From Enterobacter sp. JUb54 (GTDB lineage: Bacteria > Pseudomonadota > Gammaproteobacteria > Enterobacterales > Enterobacteriaceae): 64,000 bases of DNA. Positions 8,267-19,469 of this stretch are shown here, one piece after another; position 1 is the stretch's first letter; every line of letters begins with the position of its first letter. The position numbers and the translations under genes are program-made. Where the stretch lies: NCBI RefSeq assembly GCF_014298075.1, contig NZ_CP060418.1, positions 1,922,001-1,986,000 of the forward strand. Reading direction: 5' to 3'. A model generated the notes under the pieces. That model did no database searches. It saw nothing but the letters and a program-made list of their open reading frames with translations, and was not told the DNA's origin.

Positions 8267-9193
8267 ATGCCTGTAAGACCTATAGCAAAACTATCACGTA
8301 GTGACCTCGCTGATCTAAATGCCTTCAGAACGGTTGAGAGGTTGCGAAGTTTTACCCAAGCCGCCGTTGAGCTGGGCATCACCACCTCCGCGCTTAGCCA
8401 TTCGGTGCGTAATCTGGAAGCCAGGTTAGGCGTGCGTCTGCTCAACCGAACAAGCAGAACGGTCGCTCCAACCGATGCGGGCGCTAATCTCGCCAGACGC
8501 TTAGAGATTGGGTTCAATGAAATTGGTGAGGCACTGGATGAAATCAACCTGATGCGTGACCGGCCCGTTGGCAGATTACGTATCAACGTGCTGGCTGACG
8601 GCGCAAGGTTAATCGTGTCGCGGCTTTTACCAAAATTTGTCCAGAGCTATCCAGACGTCGAAGTTGAAGTCGCGGTCGATGACAAAATGGTCGATATCGT
8701 CTCGGCGGGCTTTGATGCCGGGATTCGCTTTGGCGGCACGGTACCCGAGGATTTCGTTGCCGTTAAATTAGGACCAGAGCTCAGATGGGTTGCGGTCGCC
8801 TCGCCCCGCTATCTTTACCGTAAACAGACGCCGGTGATACCTGAAGATTTGAAATCGCATAACTGCATTCAAATTAGAACCGGGCAAGGGGTCATTTATC
8901 GCTGGGATTTTGAAAAAGGTGATGACCACAGGACGATCGAAGTACCAGGGCAGGTCTGTGTCAACGAAACCACCCTCGGTATCGAGCTGGCATTAAAAGA
9001 TGTTGGTATTATGTATTGCCTGGAAGAACGGGTCGCCGAATATATTAAGAGGGGGGAACTGCACATTGTGCTGCCTGACTGGTCACCGATGGAACCCGCT
9101 TTGCATCTGTATTATCCGGGACACCGTCAGGTGCCTCAAGGACTGAAGGAATTTATCGAAGTGTTGAAATCGGCGTACAACGATCTCACCTGA
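8267..9193 (+). CDS. LysR-family transcriptional regulator
   Basis: A 308-residue LTTR with its winged helix-turn-helix at about residues 13-72 (RSFTQAAVELGITTSALSHS) and an effector domain from about 100. It sits between a divergent phosphoesterase gene and a convergent MFS gene. The palindromes in its promoter recur before the MFS and SDR genes, so I infer that it controls this whole block. The proteins regulated suggest response to a small, perhaps toxic, organic compound; that is inference. Confidence 0.85.
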   Translation: MPVRPIAKLSRSDLADLNAFRTVERLRSFTQAAVELGITTSALSHSVRNLEARLGVRLLNRTSRTVAPTDAGANLARRLEIGFNEIGEALDEINLMRDRPVGRLRINVLADGARLIVSRLLPKFVQSYPDVEVEVAVDDKMVDIVSAGFDAGIRFGGTVPEDFVAVKLGPELRWVAVASPRYLYRKQTPVIPEDLKSHNCIQIRTGQGVIYRWDFEKGDDHRTIEVPGQVCVNETTLGIELALKDVGIMYCLEERVAEYIKRGELHIVLPDWSPMEPALHLYYPGHRQVPQGLKEFIEVLKSAYNDLT

Positions 9194-9357
9194 CACGGGT
9201 TTGAGGTGGGCCACCGGACCCACCTCATCATCACTTAATATAGCCCCTGGATGGTTATTCATCACTTCAGCAACACGCATAATATTACCTCGCAGTACAA
9301 CTTCGCATTTCATTATTCACGGCAGTTAGTCATCATGATTAAAGAAGTCATTCACGT

Positions 9358-10554
9358 TTATTTTTTATTCGTCACTCTGACGGATAAAAACATAAGAACC
9401 AGGCCGATGAGTGAAAAACAAACCCCGACCCACCCTGTCGATACCCAGGATCCTCCGCATGAAATCGCAAGCGCGCCGAACGCGGCACCCAGTGCATTTG
9501 AAATATTAAATGCGCTATGTGTTAAGGATGACGCCAGGGTTTGCGCTTCTCCGGCAATGTTCATCATGTGGGCCTGCAGCGCCGGAACCAGGGCAAAGCC
9601 ATTACCAAGCAAAAAGATGGTAATTAAAGTCGAAACTTTCCATTGTGCGACAACGGCAAATACCGCAAGGAAGACGATATTCCAGATAATCATGCCATAG
9701 ATCGATGGAATCAGAGCCCGGTCAGCCAGTCGCCCTCCCACAATATTGCCGGTGACCATGCCTAAACCCCATAGCACAAGTATCCAGGGAACCTGTTTGA
9801 GATCGAAGCCGCTCACTTCGGTAAGCGCTGGCGTAATAAAGCTGTAGACCGCAAACATGCCGGCGAACCCCACTGAGGCCACCCCAAACGCCATTAAAAC
9901 CTGCGGGCTGCGCAGCGCGCTTAATTCTTTAAGGGGGGATGCACTTTTCTCCGGTGGGATTTTGGGAATAAAAGCCGACACCATCAGCCCTGTAAGCACA
10001 ATTCCAATACAGACGAAGGTGAACGACATCCGCCACCCAAGCGCCTGCCCGGCCCATGTGACCAGAGGGACCCCGGCAACATTCGCCACCCCGAGGCCAA
10101 GCATCACATAGGCGATATATTGTGCTTTCTGATTTTCTGGCACCATTGAGGCCGCAACCAATGCCGCGACACCATACCAGGCACCGTGTGGCAGGCCGGA
10201 GATAAACCGGGCCACCATCAAAGAGGAATAATCCCATGCCACCGCGCTTAATGTGTAACCTGCTACCGCGATGATTAATAAAATGATCAGCAGGGTTTTG
10301 CGCGGCCAGCGCGCGGCCATCACCGCGAGTAAAGGCGCACCGATAACCACTCCGGCGGCATAGGAACTGATGTACGCGCCAGCTGCCGGTATCGACACTG
10401 AGGTACCCGCAGCCAAATCAGGCAACAGGCTCATCGGGGCAAATTCACCGGTACCGATACAGAGTCCACCAGCGCCTAGCGCGAGCATTGCGGGCAACAG
10501 ACCCGATGGGGGAATAACTTTTGCGTCGTTAATACTTTCAGTCTGACAGTTCAT
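9358..10554 (-). CDS. MFS transporter of the sugar/drug efflux type
   Basis: About 398 residues from the ATG at 10554 and twelve hydrophobic segments; the opening GTGEFAPMSLLP is typical of the AraJ/YdhP/SetA-like DHA1 branch. The reading frame continues 58 codons further upstream, but a GGGAG Shine-Dalgarno precedes the ATG at 10554 and the first membrane helix begins shortly after it, so that start is chosen. A perfect 15-bp palindrome lies 174 bp upstream. Likely an inner-membrane proton-driven exporter; substrate unknown. Confidence 0.8.
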   Translation of the reverse strand: MNCQTESINDAKVIPPSGLLPAMLALGAGGLCIGTGEFAPMSLLPDLAAGTSVSIPAAGAYISSYAAGVVIGAPLLAVMAARWPRKTLLIILLIIAVAGYTLSAVAWDYSSLMVARFISGLPHGAWYGVAALVAASMVPENQKAQYIAYVMLGLGVANVAGVPLVTWAGQALGWRMSFTFVCIGIVLTGLMVSAFIPKIPPEKSASPLKELSALRSPQVLMAFGVASVGFAGMFAVYSFITPALTEVSGFDLKQVPWILVLWGLGMVTGNIVGGRLADRALIPSIYGMIIWNIVFLAVFAVVAQWKVSTLITIFLLGNGFALVPALQAHMMNIAGEAQTLASSLTHSAFNISNALGAAFGALAISCGGSWVSTGWVGVCFSLIGLVLMFLSVRVTNKK

Positions 10555-10727
10555 TGCTGAAACATCTCCCGTGTATAAAACATAGAGTGAATTACGCGAT
10601 TGCTCATCACGACCCATCCTGCCATCGCTGCGCCGGTAGATATGAAGATCATTGATGATAACGTTGAGCGGAATTAAACTATACACGACAAACTGGCCGT
10701 AATTGTTTAGCCATAACAGATGCTTCA

Positions 10728-10742
10728 TTGAATTTAATTCAA
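10728..10742. promoter_or_regulatory. LysR-type palindrome, copy 4 (perfect)
   Basis: TTGAATTTAATTCAA has perfect 7-bp arms around a central T. It lies upstream of the MFS gene in the 294-bp gap between that gene and the next LysR gene, and is the best copy of the motif also found at 6963, 8170 and 8212. Confidence 0.6.
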
Positions 10743-10848
10743 TTAAAATAACCGAATAAAGGCGTTGTTGCTGTTCGGTGGGTTATGTATTTCGGGCCAG
10801 GATAGGCCATGTCATCAACAGGCTATTTCAGATATCCCTGGATACACG

Positions 10849-11781
10849 TTACTGATTTCCTGCCCGTGCGCCCTGGCGAAGATTCTCCACGATGAATTCA
10901 ACCAAAACGCGGATCCGATGCGGCATATGCTGTGTCTGGGGATAGACCAGGTAGAATGGCTGTGTCGCGCCATTCACCGCCGGTAAGACTTCGCACAGTT
11001 CACCGCGAGCGAGTGCATCCGCCACAACATAACGATAGATTTGGTAGATCCCGGCACCATTTTTGGCCAGAGACACACCGGCCAGATAGTCTTCCGAACA
11101 GAGCAGACTGCCCTTCAGGTGGATCTCCTGTTGTTCCCCGTCAGTACGTATCAGCCACGGCGCAGGACGCCCCGTACCGGGCAACACAAACCGAATACAC
11201 TGATGTAACGCGAGATCCTGCACCGACGCGATCGGCGGGTGCTGCTGGAGGTAGTCTGGGGAAGCAACCATCACCAGCCCGGCGTCTTCCAGCTTGCGGG
11301 CGATTAATGTTGAATCATCCAGTTCGCTCCCCCGAATCGCCAAATCATAATCTTCGCGCGCAAAATTGACGCTGTGCGTGCTGATATGAAACGCCAGATC
11401 GATCTGCGGGTAACGCTGCTGGAACGGTGGGATTAATGGGAACAGCCGCCAGTGCGCGTATGCCGCTGGCAGACTGATACGCACGGAACCCGATGGTGTT
11501 TGCTGTTCGCCAGTCGCCTCAAGCTCAGCATGATGCAGCAGCTCCATCGCCGCACGACACTGCGCCGCGTACTGCCTGCCGGCGTCAGTCAACCTCACCT
11601 GCCGGGTGCTGCGGATAAAGAGCGGAATACCCAGACGCTCCTCGAGCCGCATAATGGTCTTGCTCACCGCCGCAGGCGAGATCCCGGCGGCCTGCGCCGC
11701 CAGGGTAAAGCTCTGGTGCTCGGCAGCAAGACAAAACAAATCGATGCTGCTAATCATGATGTCGTTCAAACGCTGCGGCAT
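10849..11781 (-). CDS. LysR-family transcriptional regulator
   Basis: A 310-residue LTTR of the CrgA/DmlR-like branch, with helix-turn-helix at about residues 12-70 (QSFTLAAQAAGISPAAVSKT) and an effector domain with the SEDYLAGVSLAKNGAGI segment typical of that branch. It lies 61 bp downstream of the tautomerase gene on the same strand, so it may be cotranscribed with, and regulate, the SDR/tautomerase unit. The start could also be the Met at residue 9. Confidence 0.85.
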   Translation of the reverse strand: MPQRLNDIMISSIDLFCLAAEHQSFTLAAQAAGISPAAVSKTIMRLEERLGIPLFIRSTRQVRLTDAGRQYAAQCRAAMELLHHAELEATGEQQTPSGSVRISLPAAYAHWRLFPLIPPFQQRYPQIDLAFHISTHSVNFAREDYDLAIRGSELDDSTLIARKLEDAGLVMVASPDYLQQHPPIASVQDLALHQCIRFVLPGTGRPAPWLIRTDGEQQEIHLKGSLLCSEDYLAGVSLAKNGAGIYQIYRYVVADALARGELCEVLPAVNGATQPFYLVYPQTQHMPHRIRVLVEFIVENLRQGARAGNQ

Positions 11782-11842
11782 AGTGGTCCAGAGTCCTTAT
11801 TGGCGGGCAGTAAACATCGCTATGATATACGAAATCCCGGGG

Positions 11843-12052
11843 TCAACGCTGCTCTGCGCGCTGACGCAGTGCGCTGACCGTTTCCCCTCCGACGCCCCAA
11901 TTGTCGGTGCTGATTTCGTCAATCACGACATAGGTCGTCGCCCGAGGTTTATTCAGCACCTGCTCAAGCAGCACAGTGGCGCCTTCGATTAACTGGCGTT
12001 TCTGCTGGGCGGTGACCTTTTCATCCGTCACTTTGATATTAATGTAAGGCAT
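11843..12052 (-). CDS. 4-oxalocrotonate tautomerase-family protein
   Basis: A small (69-residue) tautomerase. Starting at the ATG at 12052 puts Pro directly after Met (MPYINIKV), as needed for the N-terminal proline that acts as catalytic base in this family; an upstream ATG at 12064 overlaps the GGAGG Shine-Dalgarno and is rejected. Members act on keto-enol conjugated acids, usually as oligomers. It follows the SDR gene by 13 bp, indicating an operon. Substrate unknown. Confidence 0.8.
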   Translation of the reverse strand: MPYINIKVTDEKVTAQQKRQLIEGATVLLEQVLNKPRATTYVVIDEISTDNWGVGGETVSALRQRAEQR

Positions 12053-12065
12053 CGCGTCCTCCAAA

Positions 12066-12803
12066 TTACCATTTGCCCGAGGTGGCGCCGCCGTCCACCA
12101 CCATCACGCTACCGGTGACAAAACGCGAATCCGTTAAATACATCACGGCGTTCACCATATCCTGCACGTCACCGACCAGCCGGGTTGGCGCCATCGTTTT
12201 CAGGGCTTCCAGCGTCTGCGGGTCTTGTGAATGCATCGGGGTGGAAATAATACCGGGAGCAATCGCATTGACCATAATCCCGGCATCAGCCAGCTCCAGC
12301 GCCAGGCCTTTTACGGCATGATTAAGCCCGCCTTTGACCATGATCGGCAGCAGCGCGGGAACATTCACATTAGGCTGCATGGCAATCGCCGCGGTAATGG
12401 CAATGATATGGCCGCCACCCTGGGCGCGCATATGCTGTGCTGCGCGCTGGGAGGTGTAGAAGAAACCTTTCATATTCACCGCCAGCATCGTTTCGACATC
12501 GTCGGGCGTATAGTCGGCGATCGGTCTGGAGATAAATACGCCGGCATTATTGACCAGCACATCAACCCGACCAAAACGGGCCTCCGCCTGCGTAAACAGC
12601 GCTTCTGCAGTTTCTGGCAGCGAAATATCACCGGCAACCAGCAGCAAATTATCCGGCGAGCCTAACGCCTGTGCGGCCTTTTCCAGCCCCTGACGTGTAG
12701 GAGCATTCGCCACCACATTGTCACCTCGCTGTACAAAGGCCTGAGCGATAGCAAAACCAATACCACTTGATGCACCGGTGACGACGACTGTTTTCGTTTT
12801 CAT
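12066..12803 (-). CDS. SDR-family protein with altered catalytic residues
   Basis: A 245-residue SDR-fold protein. The cofactor motif TGASSGIG (residues 9-16), NNAG and the C-terminal VDGG are kept. The catalytic YxxxK motif is not: the Lys is present (PIMVKGGL) but the Tyr position is Pro, and the usual catalytic Ser region reads ITAAIA. It may be a divergent oxidoreductase using other residues, or a binding or regulatory protein. First gene of a unit with the tautomerase and possibly the LysR gene. Confidence 0.75.
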   Translation of the reverse strand: MKTKTVVVTGASSGIGFAIAQAFVQRGDNVVANAPTRQGLEKAAQALGSPDNLLLVAGDISLPETAEALFTQAEARFGRVDVLVNNAGVFISRPIADYTPDDVETMLAVNMKGFFYTSQRAAQHMRAQGGGHIIAITAAIAMQPNVNVPALLPIMVKGGLNHAVKGLALELADAGIMVNAIAPGIISTPMHSQDPQTLEALKTMAPTRLVGDVQDMVNAVMYLTDSRFVTGSVMVVDGGATSGKW

Positions 12804-12984
12804 TGTAGTTTCCTGGGTTAGTTATGACTTAAGGGAAACTATAATGGCGGGAGACAGGAGGTTGAACGGCTGCGGGATGACATCAGTAATGACATCATGG
12901 AATAAATGAGATAAACGAAATATTCCGTACATTTATTTCATAAATAAAATGACAGAATATATTTGCCGAAAAAATAACACCTCC

Positions 12985-13029
12985 CCCTTTCGATAACAGG
13001 GCGAGAATACGCATCGCCCTGTTAAAGGG
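12985..13029 (-). terminator. Stem-loop downstream of the DUF4282 gene
   Basis: AACAGGGCGA (12995-13004) pairs perfectly with TCGCCCTGTT (13014-13023), and CCCTTT/AAAGGG extends the stem across a bulge. It lies 25 bp after the DUF4282 stop codon. No immediate T-run follows on the minus strand, so its role as a terminator is only likely. Confidence 0.5.
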
Positions 13030-13053
13030 ATTACTCTTAAAGCTGGAAAACTA

Positions 13054-13302
13054 TTACTTTGGCTGTTCGATATTCTCAGCAATACGGCGCAGATACTCAT
13101 TATTCTTGAAAGCAATCATGATGAGTTCAAAAGTGACGCGACAACCGATCAAACTGAAAATGGTGCCAAAAAAACCGGCGATGAACTGCCCGTTAAACAT
13201 CGAAAAAACGCCGCCGACGATTATAAGGACCATTAACAGCCAATACAGAAACACGAGTACTTTAGGGGTAATTAAATGGTCAAAACCCAAAAGATCTTTC
13301 AT
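13054..13302 (-). CDS. DUF4282 membrane protein
   Basis: An 82-residue protein with two hydrophobic segments (about residues 14-33 and 39-62) and the family opening MKDLLGFDHLITPKVLVFLY. The C-terminal tail ending EYLRRIAENIE is charged and likely cytoplasmic. Function of the family is not known. It stands alone downstream of icd on the same strand, separated by the icd terminator. Confidence 0.75.
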   Translation of the reverse strand: MKDLLGFDHLITPKVLVFLYWLLMVLIIVGGVFSMFNGQFIAGFFGTIFSLIGCRVTFELIMIAFKNNEYLRRIAENIEQPK

Positions 13303-13446
13303 TTTAACTCCTGTAAAAAATAAACTTCATCCAAAAGAAAAATGAATATACGAAACACATTTCAAAATGTAAATATTTATTATTTGAACAATGAGTTTTC
13401 AGAAGTGAGACGGTGTACGTCTACCGGCAGGCGACGATTTAAAGGC

Positions 13447-13477
13447 AAAAAAAACGGGAACCCAATCGGCTCCCGTT
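13447..13477 (-). terminator. icd terminator
   Basis: Reading the minus strand, AACGGGAGCC and GGGTTCCCGTT form a stem around a short loop and run into eight Ts. It lies just after the icd stop codon. Confidence 0.85.
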
Positions 13478-13499
13478 ATTGTTTAACCCAGAGACTGGA

Positions 13500-14750
13500 T
13501 TACATGTTCGCGATGATCGCGTCGCCAAACTCGCTACATTTCAGCAGTTTAGCGCCTTCCATCAGACGTTCAAAGTCATAGGTCACAGTCTTAGCGGCGA
13601 TAGCGCCTTCGGTGCCTTTAACGATCAGGTCTGCGGCTTCGAACCACTGCATATGGCGCAGCATCATCTCAGCGGACAGAATAATAGAACCTGGGTTCAC
13701 CTTATCCTGACCTGCGTATTTCGGTGCAGTACCGTGGGTCGCTTCGAACAGTGCACATTCGTCACCGATGTTTGCGCCCGGAGCGATACCGATACCACCA
13801 ACCTGTGCCGCCAGAGCATCAGAGATGTAGTCACCGTTCAGGTTCATACATGCAATGACATCGTACTCAGCCGGACGCAGCAGGATCTGCTGCAGGAAGG
13901 CGTCAGCGATAACGTCTTTGATGATGATTTCTTTACCGGTGTTCGGGTTTTTGATCTTCTGCCACGGGCCGCCGTCAATCAGTTCGCCACCGAACTCTTC
14001 GCGAATCAGCTGGTAACCCCAGTCTTTGAACGCGCCTTCGGTGAACTTCATGATGTTGCCTTTGTGTACCAGAGTCAGCGAATCGCGATCGTTAGTGATA
14101 GCGTATTCGATAGCCGCACGAACCAGGCGCTTGGTGCCTTCTTCAGAGCACGGCTTGATGCCGATACCGCAATGTTCCGGGAAGCGAATTTTCTTCACGC
14201 CCATCTCATCACGCAGGAATTTGATAACTTTTTCAGCGTCAGCAGAGTCTGCTTTCCACTCGATACCTGCATAGATATCTTCGGAGTTTTCACGGAAGAT
14301 AACCATGTCGGTCAGTTCAGGATGTTTAACCGGGCTCGGGGTGCCCTGGTAGTAACGTACTGGACGCAGGCAGACGTAGAGGTCCAGTTCCTGGCGCAGC
14401 GCAACGTTCAGAGAACGAATACCGCCGCCAACTGGCGTCGTCAGAGGGCCTTTGATAGCAACACGATAGTCACGAATCAGATCAAGAGTTTCGGCAGGCA
14501 GCCAGACGTCCTGGCCATAAACCTGGGTCGATTTTTCGCCGGTGTAAATTTCCATCCAGGAAATTTTACGCTCGCCTTTATAGGCTTTCTCAACGGCGGC
14601 ATCCACCACTTTCAGCATCGCTGGGGTCACATCAACACCGATACCATCACCCTCGATAAACGGGATGATCGGGTTGTTAGGGACATTCAGTTTGCCATCT
14701 TGCAGGGTGATTTTCTGACCTTCCGCCGGAACTACTACTTTGCTTTCCAT
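13500..14750 (-). CDS. icd: Isocitrate dehydrogenase (NADP+)
   Basis: A 416-residue TCA-cycle enzyme that oxidatively decarboxylates isocitrate to 2-oxoglutarate with NADP+. The regulatory Ser113, phosphorylated by AceK, is in [13 protein letters not shown], and the metal/isocitrate motif NLNGDYISD is intact. Length matches E. coli Icd exactly. In E. coli the 3' end of icd is the attachment site of prophage e14; here the gene ends normally and is followed by its terminator, so that site is empty. It diverges from rluE. Confidence 0.98.
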   Translation of the reverse strand: MESKVVVPAEGQKITLQDGKLNVPNNPIIPFIEGDGIGVDVTPAMLKVVDAAVEKAYKGERKISWMEIYTGEKSTQVYGQDVWLPAETLDLIRDYRVAIKGPLTTPVGGGIRSLNVALRQELDLYVCLRPVRYYQGTPSPVKHPELTDMVIFRENSEDIYAGIEWKADSADAEKVIKFLRDEMGVKKIRFPEHCGIGIKPCSEEGTKRLVRAAIEYAITNDRDSLTLVHKGNIMKFTEGAFKDWGYQLIREEFGGELIDGGPWQKIKNPNTGKEIIIKDVIADAFLQQILLRPAEYDVIACMNLNGDYISDALAAQVGGIGIAPGANIGDECALFEATHGTAPKYAGQDKVNPGSIILSAEMMLRHMQWFEAADLIVKGTEGAIAAKTVTYDFERLMEGAKLLKCSEFGDAIIANM

Positions 14751-15014
14751 TAACCTCTCCTTCGAGCGCTTCTGGTTCTGCTCTTCCTTTTCACACTAAC
14801 CGAGCGTTGGCTTTATCCGCCCACTCCCGCCACCGGGTCATCCCGCTAACCGGAGATTCGCGTCCGTGCCGCCTTCTAGTAGCGCGAATCAGTTTGAGCA
14901 ATATTTTTGTTAAAAAATTGTGATGAGCATGTCAATACTACCTGAATGTTTGCGTCCATGAAAGGCATTCGTAATTAGGCTATAATGCGGCAATTGCCAG
15001 GATCTGAAAATACC

Positions 15015-15635
15015 ATGCAGAAAACTTCATTTAGAAAACATCGCGTTGAGCGATTCAGCTCACAACAAAGTGCCAGACAACGTAAAGAACACCAGCCAAA
15101 ACGCGTCATCTTGTTTAATAAACCCTACGATGTGTTGCCGCAATTTACAGACGAAGCCGGACGCAGCACCCTAAAAGATTTTGTTCCGGCCGCCGGCGTC
15201 TATGCTGCGGGTCGCCTTGACCGCGACAGCGAGGGGCTACTGGTGCTCACCAACGATGGCGCACTGCAGGCGCAGCTGACCCAGCCGGGCAAACGCACCG
15301 GCAAAATTTACTATGTCCAGGTTGAGGGCCAGCCAACAGACCAGGCCCTGAGCGCGCTGCGCGATGGCGTCCCCCTCAACGATGGCCCCACCCTGCCCGC
15401 CGGTATCGAACGGGTGGCGGAACCCGCCTGGCTGTGGGCGCGAAACCCGCCCATCCGCGAACGTAAAGCGATTCCCACCAGTTGGCTGAAGATCACCCTC
15501 TATGAAGGGCGCAACCGTCAGGTTCGCCGCATGACCGCTCACGTGGGATATCCCACGCTGCGCCTGATTCGTTATGCCATGGGTGGCTACACGCTCGATG
15601 GTATCGCTAACGGTGAGTGGCGCCAGGTTGAGTAA
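15015..15635 (+). CDS. rluE: 23S rRNA pseudouridine synthase RluE
   Basis: RsuA/RluB-family enzyme that makes pseudouridine 2457 of 23S rRNA. The catalytic Asp is in [14 protein letters not shown], and the [15 protein letters not shown] motif follows. The annotated E. coli start corresponds to ATG 14985, but here that codon overlaps a consensus TATAAT (14981-14986); ATG 15015 ([11 protein letters not shown]) is preceded by AGGA and is taken as the start. No S4 domain is visible. First gene of the rluE-nudJ-mnmA-hflD-purB cluster. Confidence 0.9.
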   Translation: MQKTSFRKHRVERFSSQQSARQRKEHQPKRVILFNKPYDVLPQFTDEAGRSTLKDFVPAAGVYAAGRLDRDSEGLLVLTNDGALQAQLTQPGKRTGKIYYVQVEGQPTDQALSALRDGVPLNDGPTLPAGIERVAEPAWLWARNPPIRERKAIPTSWLKITLYEGRNRQVRRMTAHVGYPTLRLIRYAMGGYTLDGIANGEWRQVE

Positions 15636-15655
15636 TCACAAAAGGAACCCACCGC

Positions 15656-16114
15656 ATGTTTAAACCGCACGTCACCGTCGCCTGCATCGTCCATGCGCAG
15701 GACAAATTTCTGATCGTTGAGGAAACCATCAACGGTAAAGCGCTGTGGAACCAGCCCGCCGGTCACCTCGAAGCCGATGAAACGTTGCTCCAGGCCGCCG
15801 AACGCGAGCTGTGGGAAGAGACCGGTATTCGCGCAACGCCGCAGCACTTTATCCGCATGCATCAGTGGATAGCCCCCGACAAAACGCCGTTTTTGCGCTT
15901 TCTGTTCGCCATTGAACTTAACGATATGTGCGCCACTGAACCTCACGACAGCGATATCGACCGCTGCCTGTGGCTGAGCGCGGAGGAGATCCTCAACGCG
16001 CCAAATCTGCGCTCCCAACTGGTTGCCGAGAGCATCCGCAGCTATCAACAGGACCCGCGTCAGCCGCTGTCACTGATTGGTGCGTTTAACTGGCCGCTCC
16101 TGGGGGGTGCCTGA
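15656..16114 (+). CDS. nudJ: Nudix phosphatase NudJ
   Basis: A 152-residue Nudix hydrolase. The Nudix box starts at GHLEADE near residue 36 and ends with RELWEETGI. In E. coli NudJ releases phosphate from nucleoside tri- and diphosphates and from HMP-PP, a thiamine precursor. AAGGA lies before the ATG and 20 bp separate it from rluE, indicating cotranscription. Confidence 0.93.
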   Translation: MFKPHVTVACIVHAQDKFLIVEETINGKALWNQPAGHLEADETLLQAAERELWEETGIRATPQHFIRMHQWIAPDKTPFLRFLFAIELNDMCATEPHDSDIDRCLWLSAEEILNAPNLRSQLVAESIRSYQQDPRQPLSLIGAFNWPLLGGA

Positions 16115-16170
16115 GCCGCTAGTGCGTGCTAGAATATGCCGCCTTGAAGTTCAATGTGGTGAATATTCCA

Positions 16171-17277
16171 ATGTCAGAAAGCCAAAAAAAAGTGATCGTC
16201 GGCATGTCCGGCGGCGTCGATTCCTCTGTTTCTGCCTGGTTGCTGCTTCAGCAAGGTTATAAGGTAGAAGGCCTGTTCATGAAGAACTGGGAGGAAGACG
16301 ATGGTGAGGAATACTGCACCGCCGCTGCCGATCTCGCCGACGCGCAAGCCGTCTGCGATAAGCTCGGGATTGAGCTTCATACCGTAAACTTTGCCGCAGA
16401 ATACTGGGACAACGTGTTTGAACTGTTCCTGGCCGAATATAAAGCCGGGCGCACGCCGAACCCGGATATTCTGTGCAACAAAGAGATCAAATTTAAAGCC
16501 TTCCTGGAGTTTGCTGCCGAAGATCTCGGCGCCGACTATATTGCCACCGGCCACTACGTGCGCCGTGCCGATGTCGACGGTAAAAGCCAGCTGCTGCGCG
16601 GCCTGGATGGCAACAAAGATCAGAGCTACTTCCTCTACACCCTCGGCCACGAACAGATCGCCCAAAGCCTGTTCCCGGTAGGTGAGCTGGAAAAGCCGCA
16701 GGTGCGTAAAATCGCCGAAGATCTTGACCTTATCACCGCGAAGAAAAAAGACTCCACCGGGATCTGCTTTATCGGTGAACGTAAATTCCGCGAGTTCCTC
16801 GGTCGCTACCTCCCGGCCCAGCCAGGCAAAATCGTCACCGTTGATGGCGACGAAATCGGCGAGCACCAGGGTCTGATGTACCACACCCTGGGGCAGCGTA
16901 AAGGCCTCGGTATCGGCGGGACCAAAGAAGGCAGCGAAGATCCGTGGTACGTTGTCGATAAAGACGTCGAAAACAATATTCTGGTGGTGGCACAAGGCCA
17001 CGACCACCCGCGTCTGATGTCAAAAGGCCTGATAGCTCAACAGCTGCACTGGGTTGACCGCCAGCCGGTTACCGGTACCCTGCGCTGCACGGTGAAAACC
17101 CGTTATCGTCAGACCGACATCCCATGCACGGTGAATGCCCTGGATGACGAGCGCATTGAAGTTATCTTTGACGAGCCGGTTGCGGCCGTTACGCCTGGCC
17201 AGTCCGCGGTCTTCTATCGTGGTGAAGTGTGCCTCGGTGGTGGCGTGATCGAGCAGCGTCTGCCGCTGCAGTCCTGA
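16171..17277 (+). CDS. mnmA: tRNA 2-thiouridylase MnmA
   Basis: A 368-residue enzyme that thiolates the wobble U34 of tRNA-Lys, -Glu and -Gln using sulfur relayed from IscS through the Tus proteins. The PP-loop [10 protein letters not shown] is near the N terminus, and the catalytic cysteines lie in [11 protein letters not shown] and [11 protein letters not shown]. The ATG at 16171 gives the same length as E. coli MnmA; the frame opens earlier at 16126 but lacks support there. It lies 56 bp after nudJ. Confidence 0.97.
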   Translation: MSESQKKVIVGMSGGVDSSVSAWLLLQQGYKVEGLFMKNWEEDDGEEYCTAAADLADAQAVCDKLGIELHTVNFAAEYWDNVFELFLAEYKAGRTPNPDILCNKEIKFKAFLEFAAEDLGADYIATGHYVRRADVDGKSQLLRGLDGNKDQSYFLYTLGHEQIAQSLFPVGELEKPQVRKIAEDLDLITAKKKDSTGICFIGERKFREFLGRYLPAQPGKIVTVDGDEIGEHQGLMYHTLGQRKGLGIGGTKEGSEDPWYVVDKDVENNILVVAQGHDHPRLMSKGLIAQQLHWVDRQPVTGTLRCTVKTRYRQTDIPCTVNALDDERIEVIFDEPVAAVTPGQSAVFYRGEVCLGGGVIEQRLPLQS

Positions 17278-17337
17278 CAGACCGTTTTTACCGCCGGTGC
17301 GGCAGAGTCCGTCGCCGACGGTTTACAAGGAGTATGT

Positions 17338-17979
17338 GTGGCGAAGAATTATTATGACATCACATTGGCGCTAGCCGGTATTTGCCAGGCCGCCCGTCTG
17401 GTACAGCAGCTGGCGCATCAGGGCCATTGCGACAGCGATGCCCTGCACGTTTCACTGAACAGCATTATCGATCTCAACCCGAACTCCACGCTGGCAGTGT
17501 ACGGTGGCAGTGAAGCTAATCTTCGCCTCGGGCTGGAAACCATGCTCGGCGTACTCAATAGCGGCAGTCGTCAGGGCCTCAATGCAGAACTGACCCGCTA
17601 CACATTGAGCCTGATGGTGCTGGAGCGTAAGCTTGACTGTAGCAAAGGGGCGATGGACACCCTCGGCAACCGTATTTCCGGCCTGCGCCGCCAGCTGGAA
17701 CATTTCGACCTGCAGTCAGAAACGTTGCTCAGCGCCATGGCCGGGATTTATGTTGATGTGATCAGTCCGTTAGGCCCACGTATTCAGGTAACCGGCTCAC
17801 CGGCCGTGTTGCAAAGCCCGCAGGTTCAGGCGAAAGTTCGCGCCTCTCTGCTGGCAGGCATTCGCGCCGCCGTGCTCTGGCATCAGGTCGGCGGTGGCCG
17901 CATGCAGCTTATGTTTTCTCGTAATCGTCTGGTTAACCAGGCAAAACAAATTCTTGCTCATTTAACCCCGGAGTTGTGA
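17338..17979 (+). CDS. hflD: High frequency lysogenization protein HflD
   Basis: A 213-residue membrane-associated, largely helical protein starting at GTG (AAGGAG upstream). In E. coli HflD binds phage lambda CII and blocks its DNA binding. It ends 3 bp before purB, as in E. coli, so the pair is translationally close-coupled. Confidence 0.95.
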   Translation: MAKNYYDITLALAGICQAARLVQQLAHQGHCDSDALHVSLNSIIDLNPNSTLAVYGGSEANLRLGLETMLGVLNSGSRQGLNAELTRYTLSLMVLERKLDCSKGAMDTLGNRISGLRRQLEHFDLQSETLLSAMAGIYVDVISPLGPRIQVTGSPAVLQSPQVQAKVRASLLAGIRAAVLWHQVGGGRMQLMFSRNRLVNQAKQILAHLTPEL

Positions 17980-19353
<1,374 letters not shown>

Positions 19354-19360
19354 GCCCCAC

Positions 19361-19390
19361 AACCCTCTTTCCGCAAGGGAAGAGGGTTTT
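19361..19390 (+). terminator. purB terminator
   Basis: AACCCTCTTCC-type arms around a short CGCAAG-containing loop, ending in GGGTTTT. It lies 7 bp after the purB stop codon. Confidence 0.8.
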
Positions 19391-19469
19391 ACAAATTTGT
19401 CCGGCGCCAGCGTCCCCCGACATCTGGATGGAACCCTTCCCCTGTTTTTTCTATAGAACGCCTGCCTGT

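Noticed and set aside
13479-14753. Long open frame antisense to icd
   Set aside because: It mirrors icd codon structure; icd is certain and the antisense product shows no recognisable domain.
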